A DNA stretch of 64,000 nt, taken from Geodermatophilus arenarius. GTDB lineage: Bacteria > Actinomycetota > Actinomycetes > Mycobacteriales > Geodermatophilaceae. Positions 33,983 through 42,042 of the stretch are shown one piece after another (position 1 is the first letter of the stretch; each line of letters begins with the position of its first letter). Under the pieces are notes generated by a model, which saw nothing but the letters and a program-made list of their open reading frames with translations, was not told the DNA's origin and ran no database searches. The stretch covers positions 186,001 through 250,000 of the forward strand of contig NZ_JBHSGR010000002.1 of the NCBI RefSeq assembly GCF_042654585.1, written 5' to 3'. Both the position numbers and the translations under genes were made by a program.

Positions 33983-34843
33983 TCAGCGGCTGCCGCCCCC
34001 GATCATCGGGTCGTCGCCGTCGTCACGGACGCCCCGCTCGACGCCCTCCGTGGACGGCCCGGCGGTGTAGCCCTCGGGGTGGGACTCCGGGACGAGCACG
34101 TCGTCCCGGACGACGGCATCCGGCGGCGGCTGCTCGACCTGGGTGACCTCCGGTGACTGGACGACGCCCTCCGGGGTCTCCGTCCCGACCTCCTGCTGCC
34201 CGCCCTCCGACGAGCCCGACGGGCCCGACGAGCCCGACGAGCCCGCGGTGGCCGCGGCCACGCCGGCGGCCGCCGCTCCGGCCACCGCGGCGACCCCGGC
34301 CGCGACGGCCGTTCCGGACACGCCCGCCTTGCCGCTGTCCCCGCGCGACCCGTGAGCGGTCTCCGCGGTGGGCGTGCCGACGTCGAGCCCCTCGCCGATC
34401 GAGCCGCGCCAGGCCCCGGTGGCGTGGCCCTGGCTCTCGACGAGCGCCTTGAACCGCTCCAGGTCGGACCGGACCTGCCGCTCCACGATGCCGAGCTTGT
34501 CGCCGACCTGCTCGACGACGCCCTCGGGCTCGTACTCCAGCTCCAGGTACACGACCGTCGAGTCGGGCCCGGCGGGCTCGAAGCGGACCGCGCCGGCGTT
34601 GGTGGCCCCGCTGGTGGCGGCCCAGGCGACCTTCCGGTCCGGCTCCTGCTCGAGGACGGACGCCTCCCACTCCCGCCGGACGCCCGCGATCTCGGCCACC
34701 CAGTGCAGGCGCCGGTCGTCGAGCTGGCGGACCTCCTCGACCCCGCCCATGAAGCGCGGGAAGTCCTCGAACTGGGTCCACTGGTCGTACGCCGTGCGGA
34801 CCGGCACGTCGACCTGGATCGACTTCTCCACCCTGGTGGTCAT
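33983..34843 (-). CDS. SRPBCC-family protein with low-complexity C-terminus
   Basis: A 286-residue protein. Residues 1-150 are an SRPBCC/cyclase-like domain (VEKSIQVDVPVRTAYDQWTQFEDFPRFMGGVEEVRQLDDRRLHWVAEIAG, ATSGATNAGAVRFEP, YLELEYEPEGVVEQVGDKLGIVERQVRSDLERFKALVES). The second half is a Gly/Ala/Ser-rich hydrophobic stretch followed by an acidic tail. GGAGGAGG precedes ATG 34843. Its stop abuts the stop of the convergent AlkZ-like gene with no intervening base. Ligand unknown; homologues are often near membrane or stress genes. Confidence 0.8.
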   Translation of the reverse strand: MTTRVEKSIQVDVPVRTAYDQWTQFEDFPRFMGGVEEVRQLDDRRLHWVAEIAGVRREWEASVLEQEPDRKVAWAATSGATNAGAVRFEPAGPDSTVVYLELEYEPEGVVEQVGDKLGIVERQVRSDLERFKALVESQGHATGAWRGSIGEGLDVGTPTAETAHGSRGDSGKAGVSGTAVAAGVAAVAGAAAAGVAAATAGSSGSSGPSGSSEGGQQEVGTETPEGVVQSPEVTQVEQPPPDAVVRDDVLVPESHPEGYTAGPSTEGVERGVRDDGDDPMIGGGSR

Positions 34844-34897
34844 CGCCGACCTCCTCCGTCTCGGGACGCTGCCCGACGGGTGTGACCTGGACCACCC

Positions 34898-35110
34898 GTG
34901 GTCAAACGGGTCACGCGTCCCACCGGGCGGGCGGAGGTCCTGCTGCTGGTGGCGCGCGGGCGGTCCAACGGCGAGATCGCCGGCGAGCTGTACCTGGGCC
35001 TGCAGACGGTGAAGACCCACGTCAGCAGCCTGCTGCGCAAGCTCGGCGCCCGGGACCGGACGCAGGCCGTCATCGCCGCCTACGAGTCGGGCCTCGTCCC
35101 CCTGCGCTGA
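34898..35110 (+). CDS. Stand-alone LuxR-type HTH protein (response-regulator remnant)
   Basis: A 70-residue product that is essentially a GerE/LuxR helix-turn-helix: EVLLLVARGRSNGEIAGELYLGLQTVKTHVSSLLRKLGARDRTQAVIAAYESGLV. Full NarL-type regulators have about 215 residues; the receiver domain is absent, and the region upstream is taken by the SRPBCC gene on the other strand. The GTG 34898 start lacks a good ribosome-binding site. It could be a functional DNA-binding miniprotein or the 3' relic of a truncated regulator. Confidence 0.55.
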   Translation: MVKRVTRPTGRAEVLLLVARGRSNGEIAGELYLGLQTVKTHVSSLLRKLGARDRTQAVIAAYESGLVPLR

Positions 35111-35178
35111 CCGCCGGGTTGCCGGGGAGCGGGTCCTGGGCCAGTGTCTCCTCGCGGTCCGGCCGGAGGAGGGTGCCC

Positions 35179-35682
35179 GTGGAAGCCGACGTGATCGTCG
35201 AGATCCCCAAGGGCTCGCGGAACAGGTACGAGTACGACCACCGGCTCGGCCGCATCCGGCTGCTCCGGATGCTGTTCACCGCCACCGGCTACCCCGGCGA
35301 CTACGGGTTCGTCCCGGACACCCTCGCCGAGGACGGCGAGCCGATCGACGCCCTGCTGCTGCTCGGCGAGCCGACCTTCCCCGGCTGCCTCGTGCGCGCC
35401 CGGGTCATCGCCGTGTTCTGGGTGCACGACGAGCGCGGCCCGGACGCGAAGCTGCTGTGCGTGCCGGCGAGCGACCCGCGGATGGAGCACCTGCAGGAGC
35501 TCGAGGACGTCCCCATCCACCAGGTCGCGGAGATCTGGCACTTCTTCGAGATCTACGAGGCGCTGACGCCGGAGAAGTCCGCCGAGACCCGCGGGTGGGA
35601 GCGCCGGGCCCAGGCCGTCGCGGCGCTGGAGGACGCGCAGCGGCGGTTCGCCGAGCGGGCCGCCGGTGGGCCGAGGGGATGA
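35179..35682 (+). CDS. ppa: Inorganic pyrophosphatase (family I)
   Basis: Soluble Mg-dependent pyrophosphatase (167 aa) that hydrolyses PPi to two phosphates and drives biosynthetic reactions. Visible: IVEIPKGSRNRYEYDHRLGRIRL, the substrate loop GYPGDYGFVPDTL, the metal signature EDGEPIDALLLL (D-x-E-P-x-D), and IHQVAEIWHFFEIYEALTPEK. GTG 35179 sits 7 nt after GGAGGAGGG, preferred over GTG 35173. Not clearly in an operon. Confidence 0.95.
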   Translation: MEADVIVEIPKGSRNRYEYDHRLGRIRLLRMLFTATGYPGDYGFVPDTLAEDGEPIDALLLLGEPTFPGCLVRARVIAVFWVHDERGPDAKLLCVPASDPRMEHLQELEDVPIHQVAEIWHFFEIYEALTPEKSAETRGWERRAQAVAALEDAQRRFAERAAGGPRG

Positions 35683-35724
35683 CAGGGGCTTCCGCCGCGA
35701 CCGCCGGGACGCCAGGGTGACCCG

Positions 35725-36171
35725 GTGACCGAGGAGCTGCGGCTGACCACCACCCTCGCACCGCGCGGCCCGGCGGCCGCCGTCGTGCTGACCGACGAGC
35801 AGGTCGCCGGCCTCGGCGGGGGCGCCAAGGCGTTCCCCGTCCGGGTCACCGTCGGCACGGTGACCGTGGAGGGCCGGGTCGCGCGGATGGGCGGCGAGAA
35901 CCTCATCGGGCTGAGCAAGGAGCGCCGGGCCGCCCTCGGGGTGGCCATAGGCGACACCGTCGACGTCGTCGTCGCCCTCGACCGGGCCGAGCGCACCGTC
36001 GAGGTGCCGCCGGACCTGGCCGAGGCGCTGGCCGCGGCGGGCGTGCGGGAGGCCTTCGACCGGCTGTCGTACACCTCCCGCAAGGAGCACGCGCGGTCGG
36101 TGGCCGACGCGAAGAGGCCCGAGACCCGCGCCCGCCGGGTGAGCGCCGTGGTGGACGCCGTCTCCGGCTGA
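35725..36171 (+). CDS. YdeI/OmdA-like protein with DUF1905-type barrel
   Basis: A 148-residue protein with an N-terminal DUF1905-like barrel (LRLTTTLAPRGPAAAVVLTDEQVAGLGGGAKAFPVRVTVGTVTVEGRVARMGGENLIGLSKERRAALGVAIGDTVDVVVALD) and a C-terminal OmdA/YdeI helical tail (VPPDLAEALAAAGVREAFDRLSYTSRKEHARSVADAKRPETRARR). The latter pattern is diagnostic of the YdeI/OmpD-associated family. GTG 35725. Third protein of this kind in the window; function unknown. Confidence 0.8.
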   Translation: MTEELRLTTTLAPRGPAAAVVLTDEQVAGLGGGAKAFPVRVTVGTVTVEGRVARMGGENLIGLSKERRAALGVAIGDTVDVVVALDRAERTVEVPPDLAEALAAAGVREAFDRLSYTSRKEHARSVADAKRPETRARRVSAVVDAVSG

Positions 36172-36374
36172 GGCCCCGCCGCACCCCTTTACGGACGATC
36201 TCGTCTCACCAAGGGCTGGCGGTCGAGCGCGCACGGTGACGGGCACACCCGGCCCGCTCCGGGCGGCGGACCGGGTGCCTTCCGGGCCGGCCCGGGCGCT
36301 CCCACACTGTGCGCGCGCCCTGCGTCGGGCACCTGCCGCACCGGCGGCAGTTCCTCAGAGCCGAGGTGCTCCCG

Positions 36375-36683
36375 ATGACGCAACCCACCCCCTGCCCGAT
36401 CCTCGACCTGAACCTCGGGCCGCTGGACCTGAACCTGCTGGGCCTGCACGTGCACCTCAACGAGGTGGTGCTCGACGTCGAGGCGATCCCCGGCCCGGGC
36501 AACCTGCTGGGCAACCTGCTGTGCGCGATCGCCGGGCTGCTCGACGGCGTCGACCTCGGCGGCGTCCTGGGCAACCTGCTGCAGGAGCTCATCGACGCGC
36601 TCATCCGCCTGCTCGAGGGCATCGGCGGGGGCGGCGGCGGAGGCGGCGGCACCGCGCCGGTCGCGCAGCAGGCGGCGGCGTGA
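36375..36683 (+). CDS. Leu/Asn-rich hypothetical protein with polyglycine tract
   Basis: A 102-residue protein with strikingly regular composition: CPILDLNLGPLDLNLLGLHVHLNEVVLDVEAIPG, then PGNLLGNLLCAIAGLLDGVDLGGVLGNLLQEL, an amphipathic helix, nine or more consecutive glycines and an Ala-rich end. LDLNL-type alternation suggests beta-strands, and GNLLGNLL a hydrophobic helix. Similar LNLLGNLLC proteins recur in actinobacteria, as far as I recall, without known function. ATG 36375 follows GAGGTG. It overlaps the next gene (GTGA). Possibly surface-associated; no clear signal peptide. Confidence 0.65.
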   Translation: MTQPTPCPILDLNLGPLDLNLLGLHVHLNEVVLDVEAIPGPGNLLGNLLCAIAGLLDGVDLGGVLGNLLQELIDALIRLLEGIGGGGGGGGGTAPVAQQAAA

Positions 36684-37006
36684 CCGGCCCCCGGGACCCC
36701 GAGCCCGCGGCGGCCGCCGCGGCGGAGCTGGAGCGGCTCCAGGAGCTGCTCCGGCGGGCCGGCCGGGACCGGGCCGACCCCGGGGAGGTGGCGCGGGCGG
36801 TCGGTGCCTACTGGCGCGACCACGGCCCGGCGCTGCGGAACGCGGCGGCCGCCCTCGGCGACACCGCGCGGGGGCAGGTGCTGGCCGAGCTGTACCGCGT
36901 GCGGGACGAGCTCGGCCGGCAGCTGCAGGGGCAGCGGGCGTCGGCGCCCCGCCCACCGGAGCCGGGGACGACGGAGGAGCCTGGCCGAGGCGCCGAGCCG
37001 GGCTGA
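36680..37006 (+). CDS. Hypothetical helical protein coupled to the Leu/Asn-rich protein
   Basis: A 108-residue, highly charged, mostly helical protein (AAAAAAELERLQELLRRAGRDR, RNAAAALGDTARGQVLAELYRVRDELGRQLQGQ) with a Pro/Gly-rich tail. The GTG start overlaps the stop of the preceding gene, the main argument that it is real and acts together with that gene. No family recognised. Its last codons lie in an 18-nt tandem duplication. Confidence 0.55.
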   Translation: MTGPRDPEPAAAAAAELERLQELLRRAGRDRADPGEVARAVGAYWRDHGPALRNAAAALGDTARGQVLAELYRVRDELGRQLQGQRASAPRPPEPGTTEEPGRGAEPG

Positions 37007-37022
37007 GGCGCCGAGCCGGGCT
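36987..37022. repeat. 18-nt tandem duplication at a gene end
   Basis: Two exact, adjacent copies of an 18-nt unit beginning GAGGCGCCGAGCCGGGCT (36987-37004 and 37005-37022), plus the first five bases of a third. The stop codon of the hypothetical protein falls at the boundary (37004-37006), so the second copy is untranslated. Probably replication slippage. Confidence 0.85.
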
Positions 37023-37028
37023 GAGGCC

Positions 37029-38084
37029 TCAGAGCGAGAGGACCAGCCCGCGGCGCGGGTCGACGTCGCCGTCCAGCAGCGCCGCCCACGCCTCGGTGAC
37101 CGCCTGCGCCCCGGTGCGGTGCTCGACGGTCAGCAGCCCGGGCGCCCGGGTCGCGGCGAAGTCCGGCCACGCGGCCGCGATCCGGCGGGCGGACGACGGG
37201 TCCAGGGCGGCCGCCGCGGCCGGCGCGGAGAACACCTCCGGCTCGGGCCCGGGCAGGCCGCTGCTCGCGAACGACGCCCGCGTCCAGTGCGTCGCGCCGA
37301 CCACGACCGAGGCCCGCAGGACGCCCGCGGTGCGGCGGTGCACCGCCGCGCGCAGGTCCGGGTCGCCGGCGAGGTCGACCAGCACGGCGCCGCGGTCCGC
37401 GGGCAGGGCGCCGACCTCCTCGTAGGTCAGGACCCGGTCGTAGAGGCCGAGCGCCGCCGTGGCCGCGGCGTGCCGGGACGACGTCAGCCCGACCAGCTCC
37501 GGCGGGTCCCCGTGCGCGCGGACCGCCGCCGCGGTGCACACGGCGGTGCGGCTCGACGCCGACGTCAGGACCACCACCCCGGCTCCCTCGCGGGCCACGC
37601 GGTCGGCGAGCAGCCACCCGGTCTGGAACAGCGGCCGCAGCACCGCCGCGACGTCGTCGAGCCCGGGCGGGAAGCCCGTCTCGGGCAGGGCGCGGGCGTA
37701 GCGGCCGTAGACCCGGGCGAGGGAGGCGCGGGCGGCCGAGCGGTCGGCCAGGCCGCCCGGGCCCGCCGCCACCTCGAGGGTGACCCGGCTCGACATCGGC
37801 CAGAAGCCGAAGAAGCGGTCCCCCGCCGCGACGCCGTCGACGCCGGAGGCCGTGGCCCGGCCGAAGCCCCAGACCGGGACCCGGCCCCAGCCCTCCGGCG
37901 CGGGGAAGTGGTCCCAGTACCGCCAGGCGTCGCCCAGGACGGCGTAGGTGAGGTTGTTCGCGGTCAGCCCGAAGCGCTCGACGGCGAACTGCACCGAGCC
38001 CTGCGGCACCCCGGTCCGCGGCGGCTCCCCCGGGTCGCAGCGCACGGTCCGCGGGTCGTCGCGCCGGACGAGGACGTCGACCAC
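37029..38084 (-). CDS. DUF2855-family protein (MDR-like fold)
   Basis: A 351-residue protein matching the DUF2855 pattern: VQFAVERFGLTANNLTYAVLGDAWRYWDHFPAPEGWGRVPVWGFGRATASGVDGVAAGDRFFGFWPMSSRV, then VYGRYARALPETGF and a Rossmann-like half (GVVVLTSASSRTAVCTAAAVRAHGDPPELVGLTS). It resembles a divergent zinc-free medium-chain dehydrogenase. GTG 38084 follows GGGAGGG. The methyltransferase gene upstream on the same strand ends 61 nt away. Substrate unknown. Confidence 0.8.
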   Translation of the reverse strand: MVDVLVRRDDPRTVRCDPGEPPRTGVPQGSVQFAVERFGLTANNLTYAVLGDAWRYWDHFPAPEGWGRVPVWGFGRATASGVDGVAAGDRFFGFWPMSSRVTLEVAAGPGGLADRSAARASLARVYGRYARALPETGFPPGLDDVAAVLRPLFQTGWLLADRVAREGAGVVVLTSASSRTAVCTAAAVRAHGDPPELVGLTSSRHAAATAALGLYDRVLTYEEVGALPADRGAVLVDLAGDPDLRAAVHRRTAGVLRASVVVGATHWTRASFASSGLPGPEPEVFSAPAAAAALDPSSARRIAAAWPDFAATRAPGLLTVEHRTGAQAVTEAWAALLDGDVDPRRGLVLSL

Positions 38085-38145
38085 GTCGTCCCTCCCCTCT
38101 CGTGCCGGGCCGGCGCCGGGATCCCCCGGCGCCGGCCGGGTGGTC

Positions 38146-38979
38146 TCACGCGCGGCGCGCGGTGAGCAGCAGGTACTCCCAGTCGAGGACGATCCCGTCG
38201 GTGCCGCGGTCGTACCGGGCGGCCAGCGCGGCGAGGTCGTGGTCGAGCGCGGCGACCCGCTCGGGGTCGTCGCCGACGTTGCGGTAGGTCGCGATCGTCG
38301 GCCCGTAGACCGTCTTCCACGAGTCCCGCCACGCCTCCGGCGACGGGTAGCCGCCGACCGTCACGGTCTGCCGGCGGGCGACGACGTCGGTGACGCGGTC
38401 GCCGAGCAGGTCGCGGACGTGCCGCTCGTCGCCCCACAGTGGCGGCGGCTGCGCGCCGGGCGGCGGCGGGGGCGCGTAGGGCTTCATCGTCCGGAACATC
38501 TCGCCGACGAAGCCCTCCGGCGTCCAGCTGACGAGCCCGATCCGCCCGCCGGGGCGGCACACCCGCACCAGCTCGTCGGCGGCCTGCCGGTGGTGCGGCG
38601 CGAACATCACGCCGACGCAGGAGAGGACGACGTCGAAGCTCGCGTCCGGGTAGGGCAGGGCCTCGGCGTCGCCCTCCTCCCACGTCACCTCGGCGCCCTC
38701 GCGCGCGGCGAACGCGCGGCCGGCCGGGAACAGCTCCGGCGTGAGGTCCGAGGCCACGACCTCGGCGCCGGTCAGCGCCGCGGGCACGGCGGCGTTGCCG
38801 CTGCCGGCCGCGACGTCCAGCACCCGGTCCCCGGGGCCCACGCCGGTGGCGGCGACCAGGACCCGGCCCAGCTCGGGGATGAGGTCCCGGGCCACGGAGG
38901 GGTAGTCGCCCAGCGCCCACATCGCCCGGTGCTTCGCCTTGAGCGCGCGGTCGGCGGTCGCGTCGATGGTGTCGGTCAT
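38146..38979 (-). CDS. Class I SAM-dependent methyltransferase
   Basis: A 277-residue UbiE/COQ5-like methyltransferase: RVLDVAAGSGNAAVPAALTGAEVVASDLTPELF (motif I and the ribose-binding acid), WEEGDAEALPYPDASFDVVLSCVGVMFAPHH (post-I), and RVCRPGGRIGLVSWTPEGFVGEMF (motif III region). GAGGAG precedes ATG 38979. It lies directly downstream of the SARP-type regulator gene on the same strand (99-nt gap), so it may be a target or operon member. Substrate unknown. Confidence 0.85.
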   Translation of the reverse strand: MTDTIDATADRALKAKHRAMWALGDYPSVARDLIPELGRVLVAATGVGPGDRVLDVAAGSGNAAVPAALTGAEVVASDLTPELFPAGRAFAAREGAEVTWEEGDAEALPYPDASFDVVLSCVGVMFAPHHRQAADELVRVCRPGGRIGLVSWTPEGFVGEMFRTMKPYAPPPPPGAQPPPLWGDERHVRDLLGDRVTDVVARRQTVTVGGYPSPEAWRDSWKTVYGPTIATYRNVGDDPERVAALDHDLAALAARYDRGTDGIVLDWEYLLLTARRA

Positions 38980-39078
38980 CGGGAGTGCTCCTCGTCGTCG
39001 TGCGGGGGACGTCCCCGCGGTGTGCCGACGACGCTGGTGCCGGCGGGTTGCAGACCGCGTGCACCGCGGATGCAGCGG

Positions 39079-41931
39079 TCATGCACCGGCCTGCCCGGCG
39101 GCGACCCGGCCGAGTGCGGCGCGGGCCTGCGCGACGGCCGCCGCCTCCGCGGCGCGGGGGTCGCCGGTGGGTGCGCCCTCGGCGGGCGGGCCGAGCGGGG
39201 ACGGCTTGCCCGCCGCCACCAGGCAGGCGTGCAGGGCCGCGGCGTCCGCCTCCGCGCCCACCCGCTGCAGCAGCCGGGCCACGTAGCGCAGGTCCAGCCA
39301 CTGCTGCGTCGAGTCGCCGACCCGGTCCCAGTGGTCGATGACGGCGAGCAGCGCGCGGGCGGCCGCCGCCGGGTCGCCGTGCACCGCCCGGGTCGCGGCC
39401 GCCTCCATCAGCGCGATGCCGTGCCACCAGAAGTTGTGCACGGCCGCGGCCAGCGCGCCGGCCTCGTCGAACAGCGCCAGCGCCCGGTCGGGGTCGGACT
39501 TCTTGAGCACCAGGCCGAGGGCGTAGCGGCCCATCGACTGCGCCGTCGGGTTGGCGGTGGCCTCGGCGACGTCGAGGCTCTCCCGGGCGGCGGCCAGCCC
39601 CTCCTCCGGCCGGCGGCGGACCGCCTGGCACACGGCGACGTAGTAGAGCGTCCACACCAGCCGGATCCGGTCGCCGTCGGCCCGGGCCCGCTCCGCCTCG
39701 GCCGCATAGTGGGCCAGCGCGGTGCCGACGTCGCCCTCGTAGAGCGCGACGTCGGCGAGCACGTCGCCCGGGTAGGCGATGCGGGCGGTGCCGGGCAGCG
39801 GCAGCCGCCCTCCGGCCAGGCGGGCCGTGGCCCGGGCGCGCGCGAAGTCGCCGCGGTTCCACGCGCCCCGGGCGGCGGCGCCGACGGCGGCCGGGTAGAG
39901 CGGGTGGCCGGGGTCCACGACGGGCAGCAGCTGCTCGGCCCAGGCGTAGGCCTCGTAGCCGACCCGCAGGTGCACCAGCTCGGGCACGGCCGAGACCAGC
40001 CGCACGGCGAGGTCCCACTCCCGGTCGGCGGCGGCGCGGGTGAACGCGGCGCGCAGGTCGTCGTAGACGCCGAGGGCCTCCTCCGCCCACGCCCGCTCGT
40101 CCGGTCCCTGCAGCCCCGCGCCGGCCCGCTCGGCGTAGTCGACGTGGTGGGCGACGTGCCGCCGGGCCAGCTCCGCGGACTCGCCCGCGGCCCCGGCCTG
40201 CGCCCGGCCGTAGGCCCGCAGGGTCTCCAGCAGTCCGTAGCGGCTGTGCACCCCGCTGCGGGCCACCACCATGGACCGGTCCACCAGGCGGGTCAGCCGG
40301 TCGAGGACGTCGTCCTCGGTGGCGGCGGGGTCGGCGACGGCGTGGACGGCGCGCAGGTCGGCTCCGCCGGCGAACGCCGACATGCCGCGGAACAGCCGCT
40401 GCTCGTCCTCGGGCAGCAGCCGGTAGGACCACTCGATCGCGGCCACGAGGCTCTGGTGCCGGGGCACCGGCCCGCGCCCGCCACCGAGCAGCGGGGCGTC
40501 CTCCAGCCGGGCGGCCACCTCGCCCGGGCTCATCACCCGCATCCGGGCCGCGGCCAGCTCGATGCCCAGCGGCAGGCCGTCGACGCGGCTGCAGATGGCG
40601 GCGACGGCGTCGGCGGCCGCGGGGTCCAGCCGGAAGTCCGGTGTCGCGGCGCGGGCGCGCTGGACGAACAGCGCGGTGGCGTCCGCGAGCGGCAGCGGCG
40701 GCACCGGCCACACCTGCTCGCCGTCGACCCCGAGCGGCTCCCGGCTGGTCGCGAGCACCACCACGCGCGGGCAGCGCTGGACGACCTCGGCGACGAGCGC
40801 CGCGGCGTGCGGCAGCACGTGCTCGCAGTTGTCGACGACGAGCAGCAGCGACCGCCCGCGCAGGTAGTCGAGCACGGTCTCCTCGACCGACAGCCCCGAC
40901 CGCTGCCGGATGCGCAGCGCCGCTGCGACGGCGTCCCCGACCGGGCTGCCGTCGGGCAGGGCGGCGAGCTCGCACAGCCACACGCCGTCGTCGAACCGCG
41001 CGCGGTCCCGGGCGGCGACCTCCACCGCGAGCCGGGACTTCCCCGTCCCGCCGACGCCGGTCAGCGTCACCAGCGGGCCGGCCCGCAGCGCCTCCAGCAC
41101 CCGGGCGACCTCGGACTCCCGGCCGACGAACCCGCTGGCCCGGCGGGGCAGGTTGCCCGGCGGCGGCCGCGCGGCGAGCGCGGGGTCGTGCACGAGGATC
41201 CGCCGGTACAGCTCCCGGGCCGGCGCGGCGGGCTCCACCCCCAGCTCGTCGTCGAGGCGGGTGCGCAGCTCGTGGAAGGCGGCGAGCGCGTCGGCCTGGT
41301 GCCCGGTGGCGTACCGCGCCCGCATGAGCGCCACCGCCGGCCGCTCCCACGTCGGGTGCCGGCGCACCAGCGCCTCGAGCTCGGGCACCGCCTCGGCGGC
41401 GCGGCCGAGCTCCACCAGCGCGTCGGCGCGGTCGGCCGCGGCGCCGGTGCGCAGCTCGGTCAGCCGGGCGGCCTCCGCGCCGGCGAAGTCGTCGTCGGCG
41501 AACTCGGCGAGCGCGTCGCCCCGCCACAGCGCCAGCGCGGTGTCGAGGTCGGCCAGCGCCCGCGCGGGGTCGCCCGCGGCCGCGGCCGCCCGGGCGGTGC
41601 GGACGCGCTGCTCGAACTCGACGGCGTCCAGCGTCGCGCCGTCGAGCTCCAGGCAGTAGCCGGGCGGGCGGTGCCGGAGCGGGGCGGCGTCGCCGAGGAC
41701 GCCGCGCAGCCGGGAGACGTAGGCGCGCAGCGCCGTGACCGCGCCGTCGGGCGGCGCGTCGCCCCACACCGCGGCGAGCAGCCGGTCGGCGGGCACCACC
41801 TCGCCGCGGGCGACCAGCAGCGCCGCGAGCAGGGTGCGCGGCTTGTGCCCGCCGACGGCGACCGGTCCCGAGCCGTCCTCGACCTGCAGCGGGCCCAGGA
41901 CCCGGAAGTGCAGGTGCGTCGCACCGGTCAT
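39079..41931 (-). CDS. AfsR/SARP-family regulator with BTAD, NB-ARC-like ATPase and TPR-like region
   Basis: A 950-residue activator. Residues 5-95 are the OmpR-like winged helix of SARPs (FRVLGPLQVEDGSGPVAVGGHKPRTLLAALLVARGEVVPADRLLAAVWGD), and 100-250 the bacterial transcriptional activation domain (FHELRTRLDDELGVEPAAPARELYRRIL). An ATPase follows, with Walker A GVGGTGKSRLA, Walker B SLLLVVDNCEHVL and sensor VLATSREPLGVDGE, then degenerate helical repeats. ATG 41931. Such proteins integrate signals to activate nearby genes or secondary metabolism; the closest genes are the methyltransferase downstream and the divergent luciferase-like gene, 111 nt away. Confidence 0.9.
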   Translation of the reverse strand: MTGATHLHFRVLGPLQVEDGSGPVAVGGHKPRTLLAALLVARGEVVPADRLLAAVWGDAPPDGAVTALRAYVSRLRGVLGDAAPLRHRPPGYCLELDGATLDAVEFEQRVRTARAAAAAGDPARALADLDTALALWRGDALAEFADDDFAGAEAARLTELRTGAAADRADALVELGRAAEAVPELEALVRRHPTWERPAVALMRARYATGHQADALAAFHELRTRLDDELGVEPAAPARELYRRILVHDPALAARPPPGNLPRRASGFVGRESEVARVLEALRAGPLVTLTGVGGTGKSRLAVEVAARDRARFDDGVWLCELAALPDGSPVGDAVAAALRIRQRSGLSVEETVLDYLRGRSLLLVVDNCEHVLPHAAALVAEVVQRCPRVVVLATSREPLGVDGEQVWPVPPLPLADATALFVQRARAATPDFRLDPAAADAVAAICSRVDGLPLGIELAAARMRVMSPGEVAARLEDAPLLGGGRGPVPRHQSLVAAIEWSYRLLPEDEQRLFRGMSAFAGGADLRAVHAVADPAATEDDVLDRLTRLVDRSMVVARSGVHSRYGLLETLRAYGRAQAGAAGESAELARRHVAHHVDYAERAGAGLQGPDERAWAEEALGVYDDLRAAFTRAAADREWDLAVRLVSAVPELVHLRVGYEAYAWAEQLLPVVDPGHPLYPAAVGAAARGAWNRGDFARARATARLAGGRLPLPGTARIAYPGDVLADVALYEGDVGTALAHYAAEAERARADGDRIRLVWTLYYVAVCQAVRRRPEEGLAAARESLDVAEATANPTAQSMGRYALGLVLKKSDPDRALALFDEAGALAAAVHNFWWHGIALMEAAATRAVHGDPAAAARALLAVIDHWDRVGDSTQQWLDLRYVARLLQRVGAEADAAALHACLVAAGKPSPLGPPAEGAPTGDPRAAEAAAVAQARAALGRVAAGQAGA

Positions 41932-42042
41932 CGCTGCCTCGCCTGCAAGCGGACTGCAACGGGCGCGGCCGACCCTAGTGGCGGCCCCGGGAGCGCGACC
42001 AGACGCGGACCCGCTCCCGGCCCGCACGAGGAGGGCAGCACC

